The notes under the pieces were generated by a model. The model ran no database searches. It saw only the letters and a program-made list of their open reading frames with translations, and was not told the DNA's origin. From NCBI GenBank assembly GCA_033439255.1, contig CM065881.1, forward strand, positions 3,100,001 to 3,164,000: DNA of 64,000 nucleotides, in the 5' to 3' direction. Origin of the DNA: Hericium rajendrae (Eukaryota > Basidiomycota > Agaricomycetes > Russulales > Hericiaceae). This document shows positions 47,240 to 57,727 of this stretch, in pieces. The number at the start of each line of letters is the position of its first letter. Position 1 is the stretch's first letter. A program made the translations under genes and the position numbers.

Positions 47240-48085
47240 TGGGTGCGTTCTTTCTCACTCACGCGAACCACCCACCGCTCATGTCGCGATGCAGCCAACT
47301 TGGCGCAATCCGACGGCTAGCGCGACACGTTTCCTGTCGCTTCACGACTCGGCGCACCCGATGCTGCCTTTACTTCGGTGTTCCGAGGCGATTTGGCGCA
47401 TCCCGAGCCATGCACCCCGCCCCCGTTTTCCCGCGATACGGCCCTTTCAGAACGGCAAGGCTCAACACGCGACCCGTCCCCCGACACTTTGAGATGGACC
47501 GCACCGCGCGCTGTCTTTATTACGGAGCTCCGCGGCGTTTAAGTGCACCCCGCATCGCCGACCCCGGAGCCGACCCCGGGCGATACAACCATTTTGGCAT
47601 GGTCCGACGTACGGCGCGACACGTTCCCCGACTCACTGCAACTGGGCGCACCCACCGCTGCCGTTGTTTCGGCGTTTCGAGGCGATTTGGCGCATCCCGA
47701 GCCATACACCCCGCCCCCCTCGACGCACGATACCGCCCTTTCGGCACCGAGATCACCACCGGGCGACACAGCCGCCGACATGCTGAGATACCACGCACGG
47801 CGCGCTGCCTCGGTTATGGCGCTGCGGGGCGTTATGGCGCGTTTTGCTTCCCCACTCCGCCGCAGAAACACGGCAATCCCGCCATTTCGACACGGTTTGA
47901 CGATATGCGCGACACATCCCCGTGTCCTTACGACTAGGCGCACCGAACGACGTCCGCGCTTCGGTGCTCCGAGGCATTTGGGCGCATCCCGAGGAACCCG
48001 CCCCCGGCCTTTAGTCCGTGGTACAGCCATCGTGACGTGCTCGGATGTTCTGAGCGACGGTCACCAGAGTCGCTGCGACAACGCG
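47240..48085. repeat. 147-bp tandem array, copy A
   Basis: At least five degenerate units are in register: the landmark GGCG before ATTTGGCGCATCCCGAGCC or its variants occurs at 47387, 47534, 47681, 47828 and, changed, at 47973, giving spacings of 147, 147, 147 and 145 bp. Units share CGCACC, TTCGGTGTTCCGAGG and CCCGCCCCC blocks and differ by 25-40 percent. The period is a multiple of three, so a + frame stays open for 288 codons with a 49-residue repeat (RTxRCxxYGxPRR), but nothing else suggests a protein. Confidence 0.8.
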
Positions 48086-49690
48086 CACCGAACGCCGCTT
48101 TACCTGCGGCGCCACATGGCGTTTGGGCGTACTTTTGCTCGCCTACCCTGGAGCAGGAATCCGATGCCATACCCGTTTCCGCACCATCTGACCGACGAGC
48201 GTTGCATCTCCGTAGCGCACCGATGGCAGCTTGCGCGCGATCGTATGCATCTCAGCACCGTGGGATGATTGACAGGCCGCGAAACGCAGTGCCGCCCCGA
48301 TACTGGCCCTAACCCATCCCCTTCAGAGATGCTGTAGGCCAGACGAGGCTGTACAGTAGTAGTCCCCACGATTCCATCGCGCCTCGTTTTGTCTCACCAA
48401 GACCACCTGCCGCTCGCACAACGAAGGAGCCACCCGTCGCTGCTGAAGCTGAATGGCTCCGCCCACGCAAACCAAGCCGCAAGTTTCCTAACTTGACGAT
48501 GACGCCGGCGATGTCCCGGGCACTCGACTGTCTCGTGTAAAGACATACGCCGCCCCATCATGCACATCAAACCCGCTCCCAACATTGACAGCAATCATCC
48601 CCAGCATCGACACTATGCTGGGCTGCTGGCATCAGCTCCCCGCTTCGTTGCCCCGAGCGCGGAAGCCCAGCACGATCCGCAACTCAGATAACACGTTCAC
48701 GGTTCAGCGCCGACTGTGACCGACGTGAAGGCGGGTCCACGATCGCGCTCAACATACCGCGGGCATGTCGAGCACCCCATTCCCATGTACGTCGGTGTCA
48801 GTTTTTCTCTGAGCTCGTACTCAAAGTTATGTCCCCTCAAGGACCCGGCCCGTTATCGTCTTCCAGCGACGTCCCGGCATACCGGCAACTTCATGAACAG
48901 CCCAATAAATGCACGCGCCCACCGCCATCGCCATCCACGAGCCCAACGTCAGTGCGCCATTGATCGTCCGCGCAAGATGTCACCGGCATGATAACACCCG
49001 CGTTCCCCACCCCGTCCCTGCTTTATGCATTGCACAGGCACTCGATATCCACGCCGCCCCGTGCGCTTCGGCGAGAACGCGATCAAGACATGGCTAAGGA
49101 GCTCGCCGCTCTCCGGGAGGCTCCAAACGTCCAGTCAACACCGCCTCTATGGTGCCTCACGCTGAAGAGACGGATGCGTCGGCGAATGCTCCGTACGCCA
49201 CCTCGCAGCATCAGGCAATGCTGGGGATCCCGCTAGCCAAGATCTGCTCCCCGTGCTCAATCCATTGCATGTGCCTCTCACAATCCACGCAATGCTGCAT
49301 GTCACACCGCAGCATTCGCGGCGCGCTCGGCGGGATCGCGAAAAATAGGGCCCACATGCCCCTCCGTCACGACGCAAGGGCAGACGACTGTGCCAATCCA
49401 ATCTGGCCATCACATGTCGCCGCGGTGTCTCTGTGGTCGAGGCTGCTACTGCCGCGCCACCTTTGCGATCCACACGCTCCTGCCCTCGCCCCCGTCTCGG
49501 TTTACTTACGTGCTACGGAGTATTACATACATGTAAAGATGTCCAACCCCATCAAGTTCCTCTCGCTGTGATGTCTGCTCGCCTGTCTTCGACCGACCAG
49601 TTGTTGCAGCCGCACGACATCGCGCAGATAGCATCAATGAATCGTTGAGGTTGACCATGGTCGCTCTGTCCTAGCAACACTGCCGCCGCT
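48086..49690. other. Unclassified sequence of the duplicated unit, copy A
   Basis: No gene is supported in these 1.6 kb. It contains one copy of the dispersed 17-nt motif (48490-48506, minus). The sequence is identical in copy B (61062-62666). Confidence 0.45.
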
Positions 49691-49694
49691 CGCT

Positions 49695-50745
49695 GCGGGG
49701 ATTAGGATCCTGAGTAGTAACTCGACTCGGCTAAGTCACGCAGCGAAAACTCACCAGCAAGTGCGGGATCGCGCGCTGGGCTGCGCCCAGCTGCGCGGCG
49801 ATGCTGACTCCGACAGCATGCCTTTCAAGCCCTCGTTACCGCTCGCCGCGGGGGCCAGGACCTCAAATATTTAGAGTGAAACCCGCTTTTCTCGAGAGCC
49901 TCGGTAAGTACAAATTCAAATCGGGTTGATTCACATCGAGACAACTCACCAGCAAGTGTCGAACCGCGCGCTGGGCTTCGCCCAGCCGCGCGTCGACAGC
50001 CTCAGCATCAAAGCGATGCTGACTCCGATAGCGTGCCCTTCCACTAGTCGTTGCCGCTCGCCGCGGGGGCCTGAACCTCATAATTTTCGAGTGAAACATG
50101 CTGCTTTCGAGAGTCTGAGTGAGTACTCTTTCGACTCGGCTAATCCACACCGGAAGAACTCACCCGCGAGCGCAGAAACGTGCGCTGGGCTTCGCCCAGC
50201 ACGCGGCGATGCCAGCGTCAGCGCACCGTTTGCGTTGATTTGCCCTGTGGACCAGCAGGCCGCTCGGCGCGGGCCACTGGATCTCGGGATTTTGGGCGCG
50301 GAAACAAGTGTTTCTGCACATTCAGGTGAGCTTCGAAATGCCTCGGCTAATTCACATCAAAAGCGACTTACCAGCACTCGTAATCGCATCGCGGCGACCT
50401 CCAGAAACCGTGTTATGCGCCACATGAAGGTCGGTGGGCTGCGCCCGCCTCCCACGACGTGAGCATCGAACCCACACTCACTCCGCTGGCTTTAACCTAT
50501 GCGCGTGTAGGCTGCTCGCCGCGAGGCCTGGGACCCAGAATCTTGCAGCGAAAATCACGGTTTCTGGGAGCCTGGTAAGTGAGATCCTGTATCGACTAAT
50601 TCTGTGCCAGAGAACTCACCGAATGATTTCACGCAGAGGCTAGAATGCATCCACGACATAGCGAGGAAGGTGATGCATGGGCTGTGAGTCCCAGTTCAAC
50701 TCGACTGTATTTATCGCAAATCACTCACCAGTGCACCCCATAATC
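49695..50745 (-). repeat. Hairpin-unit array, minus orientation, copy A
   Basis: Read on the minus strand, this holds the same series of exon-sized units as the plus-strand array at 53.5-55.1 kb: part of U2, then U3, U4, U5 and U6 in that order, each ending in a CTG|GTGAGT-like or CTG|GTAAGT-like edge and separated by 48-58 nt. Units share a CCGCGGCGAGCGG core and a GCTGGGCGAAGCCCAGC hairpin. Identity to the plus array is roughly 85 percent. It breaks off at about 49705 where U7 would begin. Frames are interrupted by stops in U6. Confidence 0.75.
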
Positions 50746-51024
50746 AGTCACTGCATGAGCAAAGAGGGACGCAGCAGGCGAATACAGCACCAGGCTTGCT
50801 CGACACCTGCACCAGCAGCATAGATAATTTGGACCAGCACATCTCTTGCCGAAGATCTGGAGGTGTCACCGCCCTCGCCCTCGCCCGTGTCTGCCTCTCC
50901 ATCCTCCTTGCGCATGGGCTCACTCGCGCAGCAGCAGCTTGCACGACACGGTCGGTGACGGCGGGCAGCTGCTCGCGGGCGAGAACATGCCGACGCCTGC
51001 AAGGTGCAGCACGCCCTCGCTCTC
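50746..51024 (-). other. Right part of the comparable duplicated segment
   Basis: On the minus strand one frame reads TEPEPCTPPLDEESEGVLHL and AGVGMFSPASSCPPSP before a stop at about 50926, which looks protein-like, perhaps the tail of the membrane-protein candidate at 51180-51470, but I cannot join them in frame. Confidence 0.3.
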
Positions 51025-51179
51025 CTCGTCAAGCGGCGGCGTGCATGGTTCTGGTTCCGTGTCCGCATCACCGATGACGATGCGCGGTGCAGGCGGCTTG
51101 TCGGACGTGACGGCGCTCGTGTCGCCGAGCGTGGCGCGTGATCACGTATGATGTAACATCCTGCGTGTGTGCCACGAAT

Positions 51180-51470
51180 CATATGAGAAAGACGAGAAGG
51201 AGGGGAGATGAAAGGCGCACCAGGAGCATGAGCAGCAGGCTGGGGAGGATGAGCAACAGCGCGAAGATGCAGAAGGTGCTGGCCGTGCTCGCGACCCAGC
51301 CGTCAGGTGTGTAGTTCCAGAGAGTGTCGACGTACCAGCTCCACAGGAGCGGCGGCAGCGAGGTGGGCGACATTGGAGCTCGCAGCTTACCATATCACCC
51401 TGCCCATAACCTGCAGTATCCAGTTCACTGCTCATCATGTCCACACCCATCTGAGTCCAAACTTGATGCA
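51180..51470 (-). other. Possible exons of a small membrane protein
   Basis: From an ATG at 51373 on the minus strand the frame reads MSPTSLPPLLWSWYVDTLWN, then a strongly hydrophobic STFCIFALLLILPSLLLMLL, followed by a GTGCGC donor at about 51221 and an acceptor near 51165. The downstream exon does not continue in phase with the protein-like tail at 50926-51110. Upstream, a frame contains VIVKLQASASMHQVWTQMGV. It may be a decayed gene or have a junction I missed. Confidence 0.28.
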
Positions 51471-53000
51471 TCGAAGCGGAAGCCTGTAACTTGACGATGA
51501 CACGCTTGGGCGATGGAATACCGGGGACTGAGTGACTCGAGCACGTGGTAAGTCAGTGTACAAAATTTTTGTAGGACAACCCGCTCACCTTCTAAAGTTA
51601 AGCCGTAGCATGAGCGCGACCAGCAGATGTTATCGTAGGAGGTAACTTGACAATGACGCCCTTGGTGAGTTGAATTAGTTGCGCAGGTCTGGTAAGCCCA
51701 AAAAGATGGTAAAAATTAAATGCTACTTACATCTGAGTGAAAAAAATAAATCGAACAAGGAGGGGAGGGGCCTCGAAGATGGGGACAGTGACGTGCAACG
51801 GCAGCGGACATGATTAAGTACCAAAAAGACAGACATGGCATGGACCACTGATACAACCCTGAGACACTCGGAATAATCTTCCGGGCTACGTGGCAAATAA
51901 TTTGAGTTCTCAGGCTGCCGGGGCTGGATTGGAATGGAACGTAAAGATCCCCGAAGCGAGGCTTGGCCTCTGACACACTTTACGACAGGATGTCACTTGT
52001 AATTTGATGGATAGGACTTCTCCATGGTATCCATCTCTTGAAGGCTGATCACACAATAAGATTCAGACTCTAGATCATTTAGATACTTTTTGAGAGAAAT
52101 CCCAATAGCTTTGAGATCACGGGCAGAATCCCGTGGATGTGGGATAGGCATGATGAAGGAGCATTTGGCCAGACAGCCCTGAAGTCCAAAGGGCTTGGCA
52201 ATTAAATCTATTCTTGCAGCGGAGAATCAGTCAAGCCATTTGACGGAGCAAATGGAGACTTAGCCGTGGATCAGCCACTATGGCTACGCTCGATATCGCG
52301 TCGGATTCCATTGGCTTGGTGCGCTTGAGCGCATGTCAAGTGTTCTGCCCGTAAAAAATAGATACTCACCTCCTTCTACAGGATGGCTATGTTTTGACCT
52401 CAGCCTTGTGTATCGACAGAGTGATCCGAAGTCTGTAGCACTCAGGGAGAGCGCGAAGTCCTGCATTCAAATGAGATTGCCCGATATGGATCCGTCTGTG
52501 TAGTTACTCGCGGCGTGGCATGCAGCTCTCATTCTCGCAGCGCAAATCAAATAAGCTCGTCTTTTCTGCTGTTCAGATTCGCTTGGACCTATTCAGTTTA
52601 TAATCAAATAAACAAGCTTTGCAGCTCCGGGCCATTCCTTTCCAATAGATTTTCGGGTTTGGCTTTCAGCTGCCTAGAGTGTTCGCGGCGTATACATCCC
52701 TACGAAAGCTTATCATGCAAACTGAGTAAGACTTGAAATATACTACATAGAGATTAGAAAAAAAATAGTACGTCCAGTTTCAATATCTAGAATTGGAATC
52801 TAAGTACTGAGCCTCAACTTGTCGAAACTTCGTGAAGCAGTACTTGACAACAACGGCGGGAATATACTTAGTGCCTAGGATGATCGGAAATTGGCTGACC
52901 CGTAACACGCACGTAAAGGGTACGAAAGCGCGGAAGACGGAGCCGGAGACAAGGCCCCGGCACAACGCGCGGAGGAAGAGGGTTCCTCCGTGCGAGCCAA
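51471..53000. other. Spacer between the inverted array copies
   Basis: Mostly without recognisable content. It holds two copies of the dispersed 17-nt motif (51488-51504 and 51644-51660, minus) and, on the minus strand at 51731-51976, an 80-codon frame ending at a GTAAGT donor (MSEAKPRFGDLYVPFQSS start). No gene can be built from these. 52000-53000 shows nothing I can support. Confidence 0.4.
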
Positions 53001-53849
53001 TATAAGCATTTGCCTCCGGGACTGACCTCTGCCTTTTTGCTCCCCGTCCCCCATTCCCACTGTCCATTAAATCTGTCGCCGCTGTCCACCGTAACTGTCA
53101 GCGACTATCAGGATAGCAATGATGATAGCGACGCCTTCTACCCAGTCGATTTTCGATCAAGGGGTTCTGTGACGGTCTATGAGTCGAGCTTAAAAGCGAG
53201 ACGGTCGACTATCAACAGGGAATACACAGCGCCGTTGTCCAGTTCTGACAACGTTCACTCCACTTTGCTGCTGTGCTCACGGACGCCATATAGGTGCGCT
53301 GGTTTTATTTTCAATTCACAACGTGATGGGCTTACCTCGTACAGGCTACAGATCGGCAGCGGCATAAGCACTGCGCGTTGCCCCTGCAGTCGAGCAGTTT
53401 GTCTATGGGACTTATTGACGCTGGCGCCGCATCGAATAAGGGCGCGAAATACGTATTTCCCGTGCCAGCAAACACCTGGTGAGTTGTACAATTTTGCTGA
53501 CTCGTCAGGTCATACTCACCGGGCCTCCAGGAATCTGCTCGAAATCCTGACCTTCAGAGTTCCGCGGCGAGCGGAATTGCGTGCCCATCGACCCGGTCTT
53601 CAGCGTCAGCATTCGTCGATGCTGACGTGCGCAGCCCATCTTGCCTAGTTCCCTTGCCGGCGCTATTTCTATGTCGCGCCCGACCTGTAGAAGGTGGAGG
53701 ACATCCTATAGTACGCCGTTCATCATATATTTAGCCGAGTCGAAACGGGACTTACCAGGCCGCTAGCAATGTCGATTTTGGACGCCGTTTTTCCAAGATC
53801 CAGTGCCCCGCGGCGAGCGGCGTGCACGTACATAGATCAAGGCTTCGGA

Positions 53850-53881
53850 GTCAGCGTCGACGGGTGTCCGTCGACGCTGAC
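53850..53881 (+). other. 14-bp perfect stem-loop in unit U2
   Basis: GTCAGCGTCGACGG is followed by a GTGT loop and the exact complement. The equivalent place in U1 (53605-53626) has GTCAGCAT with a 6-nt loop, and U5 (54568-54588) has TCAGCATCA with a 3-nt loop. Confidence 0.75.
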
Positions 53882-54605
53882 ATCGCTCATGCGATGGCAG
53901 CGGGCGCAGCCCGCGCATCGCCTTCGTCGCCATGTCGCGGATGCATTCTAGCCTGTGCACGAAATCCTTCGGTGACTTCACTAGCGTGGAAGTAGTTGAT
54001 ACGGAATCTCACTTACCAGGCTCCCAGACGCCGTGGTTTTCGCTGCAAGATTCTGGGCCCCAGGCCTCGCGGCGAGCAGCCTACACGCGCGTAGGATAAA
54101 GCCAGCGGAGTGAGCGTGCGTTCGATGCTCATGTCGCGGGAGGCGGGCGCAGCCCGCCGACCTTCATGTGGGGCATAGCACGATTTCTGGCGCTCGCTAC
54201 GACGCGATTACCGGTGCTGGTAAGTCGCTCTCGATGTGAAATAGCCGAGGCATTTCGAAGCTCACCTGGACACGCAGAAACGCTTGTTTTTGCGCCCAAA
54301 ATCCCGAGATCCAGTGGCCCGCGCCGAGCGGCCTACTGGTCCATAGGGCAAATCAACGGGAACGGCGCGCTGCTGCTGGCATCGCCGCGTGCTGGGCGAA
54401 GTCCACCGCGCGATTCTGCGCTCGCGGGTGAGTTCTTCCGATGTGGATTAGCCGAATCGAAAGATACTTACTCAGGCTCTCGAAAACAGCATGTTTCACT
54501 CGGAAATTTTGAGGTTGAGGCCCCCGCGGCGAGCGGCAACGACCACTGGAAGGGCACGCTATCGGAGTCAGCATCAGCTTGATGCTGATGGCGTCGACGC
54601 GCGCA

Positions 54606-54622
54606 GCTGGGCGAAGCCCAGC
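54606..54622 (+). other. GC-rich hairpin of unit U5
   Basis: GCTGGGC GAA GCCCAGC forms a perfect 7-bp stem. Equivalents: U6 54799-54815 (GCTGGGC/GCCCAGC), U7 55014-55026 (TGGGC/GCCCA), U3 54142-54158 (GGCGGGC/GCCCGCC), U2 53900-53914 (GCGGGC/GCCCGC). Confidence 0.75.
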
Positions 54623-55749
54623 GCGCGATTCTACGCTTGCTGGTGAGTTGTCTCGACTTGAATTAACCCGAATTGAATTGGTACTTACCCAAGCTCTCAA
54701 AAAGCGCGTTTCCCTTCAAATATTTGAGGTTCAGGTCCGCGCGGCGAGCGGTAATGAGGACGTGAAGGGCATGCTGTCGGAGTCAGCATCGCCGCGCAGC
54801 TGGGCGCAGCCCAGCGCGCGATCCTGCATTTGCTCGTGAATTATCGCTGCATGACTTAGCCGAATCGAGTTGCTACTCACCCAGCTCTCTAAAACAGCGT
54901 TTTTCAGTCGAAAGTTCCGAGGTCCAGGCCCCCGCGGCGAGCGGAAACGAGGGCCTGGAGGACATGCTATCGGCATTGACAACGTCGGTTTGACGCTGAC
55001 GACGTACTGCGCGATGGGCGAAGCCCAGCGCGGCCTTCGCTCGTTCACATGTTGATTGCACGCTAGGTTCAGTCGCGCTTGTCTCACTGCGCTTCTACGA
55101 ACTATATTCACTCGCAAATTCTAGAATTCGGACCACCACAGCCGAGTGGCAAGGAGCGGGGACAGGCTAGGCAAACGCGACAGGCATTACCGCAACGCCG
55201 GCGACGCGCGACGGATGGAGACTGGGCGGAGGTGTATGGATATGGAGCGGAGCGATGCGCTCGTGCGATGAAAGCCTGCGATGCCGACAGGTGAGTGCGC
55301 GAGAAAAGTGGGCCTCGAGTAGGTACTCACCTACAGTCCTTCCTACAGGCATTCATGCTCCCCGGCAACGCCTGCACGCCGTACCCCTTGCCATCGCCGC
55401 GCCATCTATCGCTTCCGCACGCCTTTCTCCCGTGCGCCTTGCCTTCAGCGCCCCCGACAGCGTGACCAGGGCACTAGCGTCGTAGCCCGCGGCGTGCCGA
55501 TGTCGCGGTGTGCCGAATCTCACGGGCGTGCGCCGTTCGAAGCGTGGGCGAGCGGCTTGAAGATGCGGATGACTCCGCTGATATCTGCGGCGCTGATCTG
55601 TAGAAGTCGCAGTGTAAGTCTTTGAGTGATACGAGATGGCATGGAAACTCACTTGCTGTGCCCCGCAGGATCCCTCGCGTCGCCCGATTCTCCGCACCAT
55701 TTCCGATCTCTCGCGACACATCCGCGCCTGCGCGCGCGCGCTGAAGGAC

Positions 55750-56200
55750 GACCACAAGGGCGTCATCGTCAAGTTGACGCGGCGCCGATCTCTCGTTGCA
55801 TGCGCGCCCAGCGCGATTCCGACAGCCTCCCCGCCATCTCGGGACGCATCTGCTCGCATCCGCGCCTGCGCGCGCGCTGAAGGACGACCACAAGGGCGTC
55901 ATCGTCAAGTTCGACGCGGCGCCGGTCTCTCGTTGCATGCGCGCCCAGCGCGATTCCGACAGCCTCCCCGCCATCTCGCGACGCATCTGCTCGTATCCGC
56001 GCCTGCGCGCGCGCTGAAGGACGACCACAAGGACGTCATCGTCAAGTTCGACGCGGCGCCGGTCTCTCGTTGCATGCGCACCCAGCGCGTCTCCGACAGC
56101 CTCCCCGTCATCTCGCGACGCATCTGCTCGCATGGCGTCGACCGCGCGGGAGGGTAACGCCAAGGGCGTCATCGTCAAGTTCGACGCGCCTTCGACGGCC
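55750..56200. repeat. Tandem repeat of about 134-138 bp
   Basis: Four units are anchored by GGCGTCATCGTCAAGTT or a one-base variant at 55759, 55893, 56031 and 56165, spaced 134, 138 and 134 bp. Between anchors they share CTCTCGTTGCATGCGC, GACAGCCTCCCC and CGCCTGCGCGCGCGCTGAAG. The first three units are over 90 percent alike, the fourth is partial. Confidence 0.85.
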
Positions 56201-56441
56201 GTCTCACGTTGACGCCGCGCCTCCCCGGTCCTGCGCATCGACCGCTTGCCCGCGCCGTTCCCAGCCTCGCGCGCCGTCGGAAGTCGCGCGCATTGTTGCC
56301 AACTACAGTCTGGCGCGCCGAGGCCCACGGGCGTCATCGTCAAGTTCGACGGCGGGCCTGGCGCATGCAGAGTCGCGGTTCCCGCGCATTCCGCCAGGGC
56401 TTGGTGCAGGCGGAGGGAAGGGCAGAGAGGGCTCGGACGCC

Positions 56442-57075
56442 GGATTCTCGTCGTTCGAGGTGGGCTGCGCAAGATACGAGGGGACTAAACACTCACGATT
56501 TTCCGGTGGTAGGCGCTTCCATCGACATCGCTGCCCTACGCGACTCCCGCGCATGTAACTCCTACTCGGCGGCGCGTCGGAGGCGTTCCCGTCGATTCTG
56601 ACGCGTCGCAGGGCATGTTCTCGTGCATCCGGCCGCGCCGTCCTCATTGTGCGGCGTTCCGGAGCGCACTTTCAGCGGTTGCGGTTGCGCTTGTGGCGTG
56701 TAGACGGCGTGCAGAGGCGCAGAAGGACGGCGAGGAGCAAGTTTGGGCGAGAAAAGGCGGGATTCTCGTCGTTCGAGGTAAGCTGCGCAAGATACGAGGG
56801 GACTGAACACTCACGATTTTCCGGTTGCAGGCGATTCCTTCGCAACGCGACTCCCGCGCATACAGCTCCGTCTGCGGGGCGAACAACTCGGCGGCACGTC
56901 GGTCGGAGGCGTCCTTGTGAAGTCTGATGCGCCGGTTGGATGTTCTCGTGCGTCCTGGCGCGTCGTCGTCGTAGTGCGCTGCTTCCGGGCCCGTTTTCAG
57001 CGGTTGCGGTTGTGCTTGTGGACGGCGGCGAAGAGCGACTTTCGGGCGAAAAAAGCGGGGGACAGGTGAAAAAAG
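56442..57075. repeat. Two tandem units of 317 bp with an intron-like segment
   Basis: GGATTCTCGTCGTTCGAG starts units at 56442 and 56759. In the second unit it is followed by GTAAGC...TTGCAG (56778-56830, 53 nt), a good fungal intron with an ACTCAC branch-like site; in the first the same place reads GTGGGC...GGTAG. The following 260 bp match at roughly 75 percent (CGCGACTCCCGCGCAT, TTTTCAGCGGTTGCGGTTG). No continuous frame is seen. Confidence 0.7.
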
Positions 57076-57559
57076 CGGGAGATGACTGGAGCTCGAAGCG
57101 AACGGCGCGAAAAGCGGCCAAAAAATGAGCTTCCAGAGGGGAGCTCGGGCGTGAAAACGGACAAGTTGCACTTACCAAAGGAGAGAGCGCGAAAACGACC
57201 AAGTCGACGTGCACAACTGGGTCCTGCGGGGTCCTTAGACGGTAGAAATACGACTAACTTGAAGAATTATCGGCGGTGTCGATCTCAGACTTTGGTGCAA
57301 ACGACGAACGACGAGCGAGAGAAATAAGCGCCCAGGACCTGCATCGATGCTATCGGCCGTTATCTTCCAGGGCAGGTGGGAGCAAAGAGAAGAAAGGGGA
57401 AAGCAGCCGGCATTGTCGGATCGATAGATCGACTGGTATCGGCCATTGTTCAGCGAAATATCCCGAAATATCTTTCCGCCTAGGTACCGTCCGACGAAAC
57501 GCTCCCGCCCCTCCCTAACTTCGTCTCATTTGTACCTTATTCAGTCCAGCGCAGGCGCT

Positions 57560-57565
57560 TTATAT
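57560..57565 (+). promoter_or_regulatory. TATA box of the copy B ATPase gene
   Basis: TATATA, 168 nt before the ATG at 57728, equivalent to 44573-44578 in copy A. Confidence 0.45.
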
Positions 57566-57727
57566 ACGTGGCGTTCTCACACCCGAACCACGTTCACAAC
57601 CCTACAGCTCGAATCGCACCCAGAGCGTTGCTGCAGGCCACCGCTTCACACGGCCTGCTGCGGCTGCGGAGCAATCCAATAACTACCGAAACCACGTCTC
57701 AAGCAGCTATATCATTATTCTAACTCA

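Larger units (their letters stand above)
53480..55130 (+). repeat. Hairpin-unit array, plus orientation
   Basis: Seven or eight diverged units of 140-200 bp are set in tandem: U3 54020-54219, U4 54278-54427, U5 54476-54642, U6 54694-54835, U7 54885-55075, preceded by U1 and U2 (about 53533-53990). Spacers of 58, 48, 51 and 49 nt between U3 and U7 start GTAAGT, GTGAGT, GTGAGT and GTGAAT and end CAG, CAG, AAG and CAG. Each unit has a GGCGAGCGG-type core and one or two perfect stem-loops. The same unit order occurs inverted at 49695-50745 and 62671-63721. Frames do not stay open across units, so a protein gene is unlikely. Confidence 0.75.
44391..57370. repeat. Segmental duplication, copy A (12.98-kb unit)
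   Basis: Sequence from 44391 to 51024 recurs at 57371-64000 in direct orientation with a constant offset of 12,976 bp over nearly all of it. Since copy B begins where this unit ends, the arrangement is a tandem duplication with unit 44391-57370. Copy B leaves the window after 6.63 kb, so only the first half of the unit can be compared. Left of the GGGCAGGTGGG at the start the two flanks are unrelated. Confidence 0.9.

Noticed and set aside
47071-47937. 288-codon open frame over the 147-bp array
   Set aside because: It stays open because the repeat period is a multiple of three and the sequence is GC-rich; another + frame and two minus frames are open as well. No start context or splice signals.
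49926-50462. 178-codon + frame over the hairpin array in copy A
   Set aside because: It crosses unit and spacer borders alike, which a real exon would not do, and is not open in the related plus array.
55474-56472. 332-codon minus frame over the 134-138 bp repeat
   Set aside because: Repetitive translation (NLTMTPL again and again) caused by the tandem repeat; no domain.
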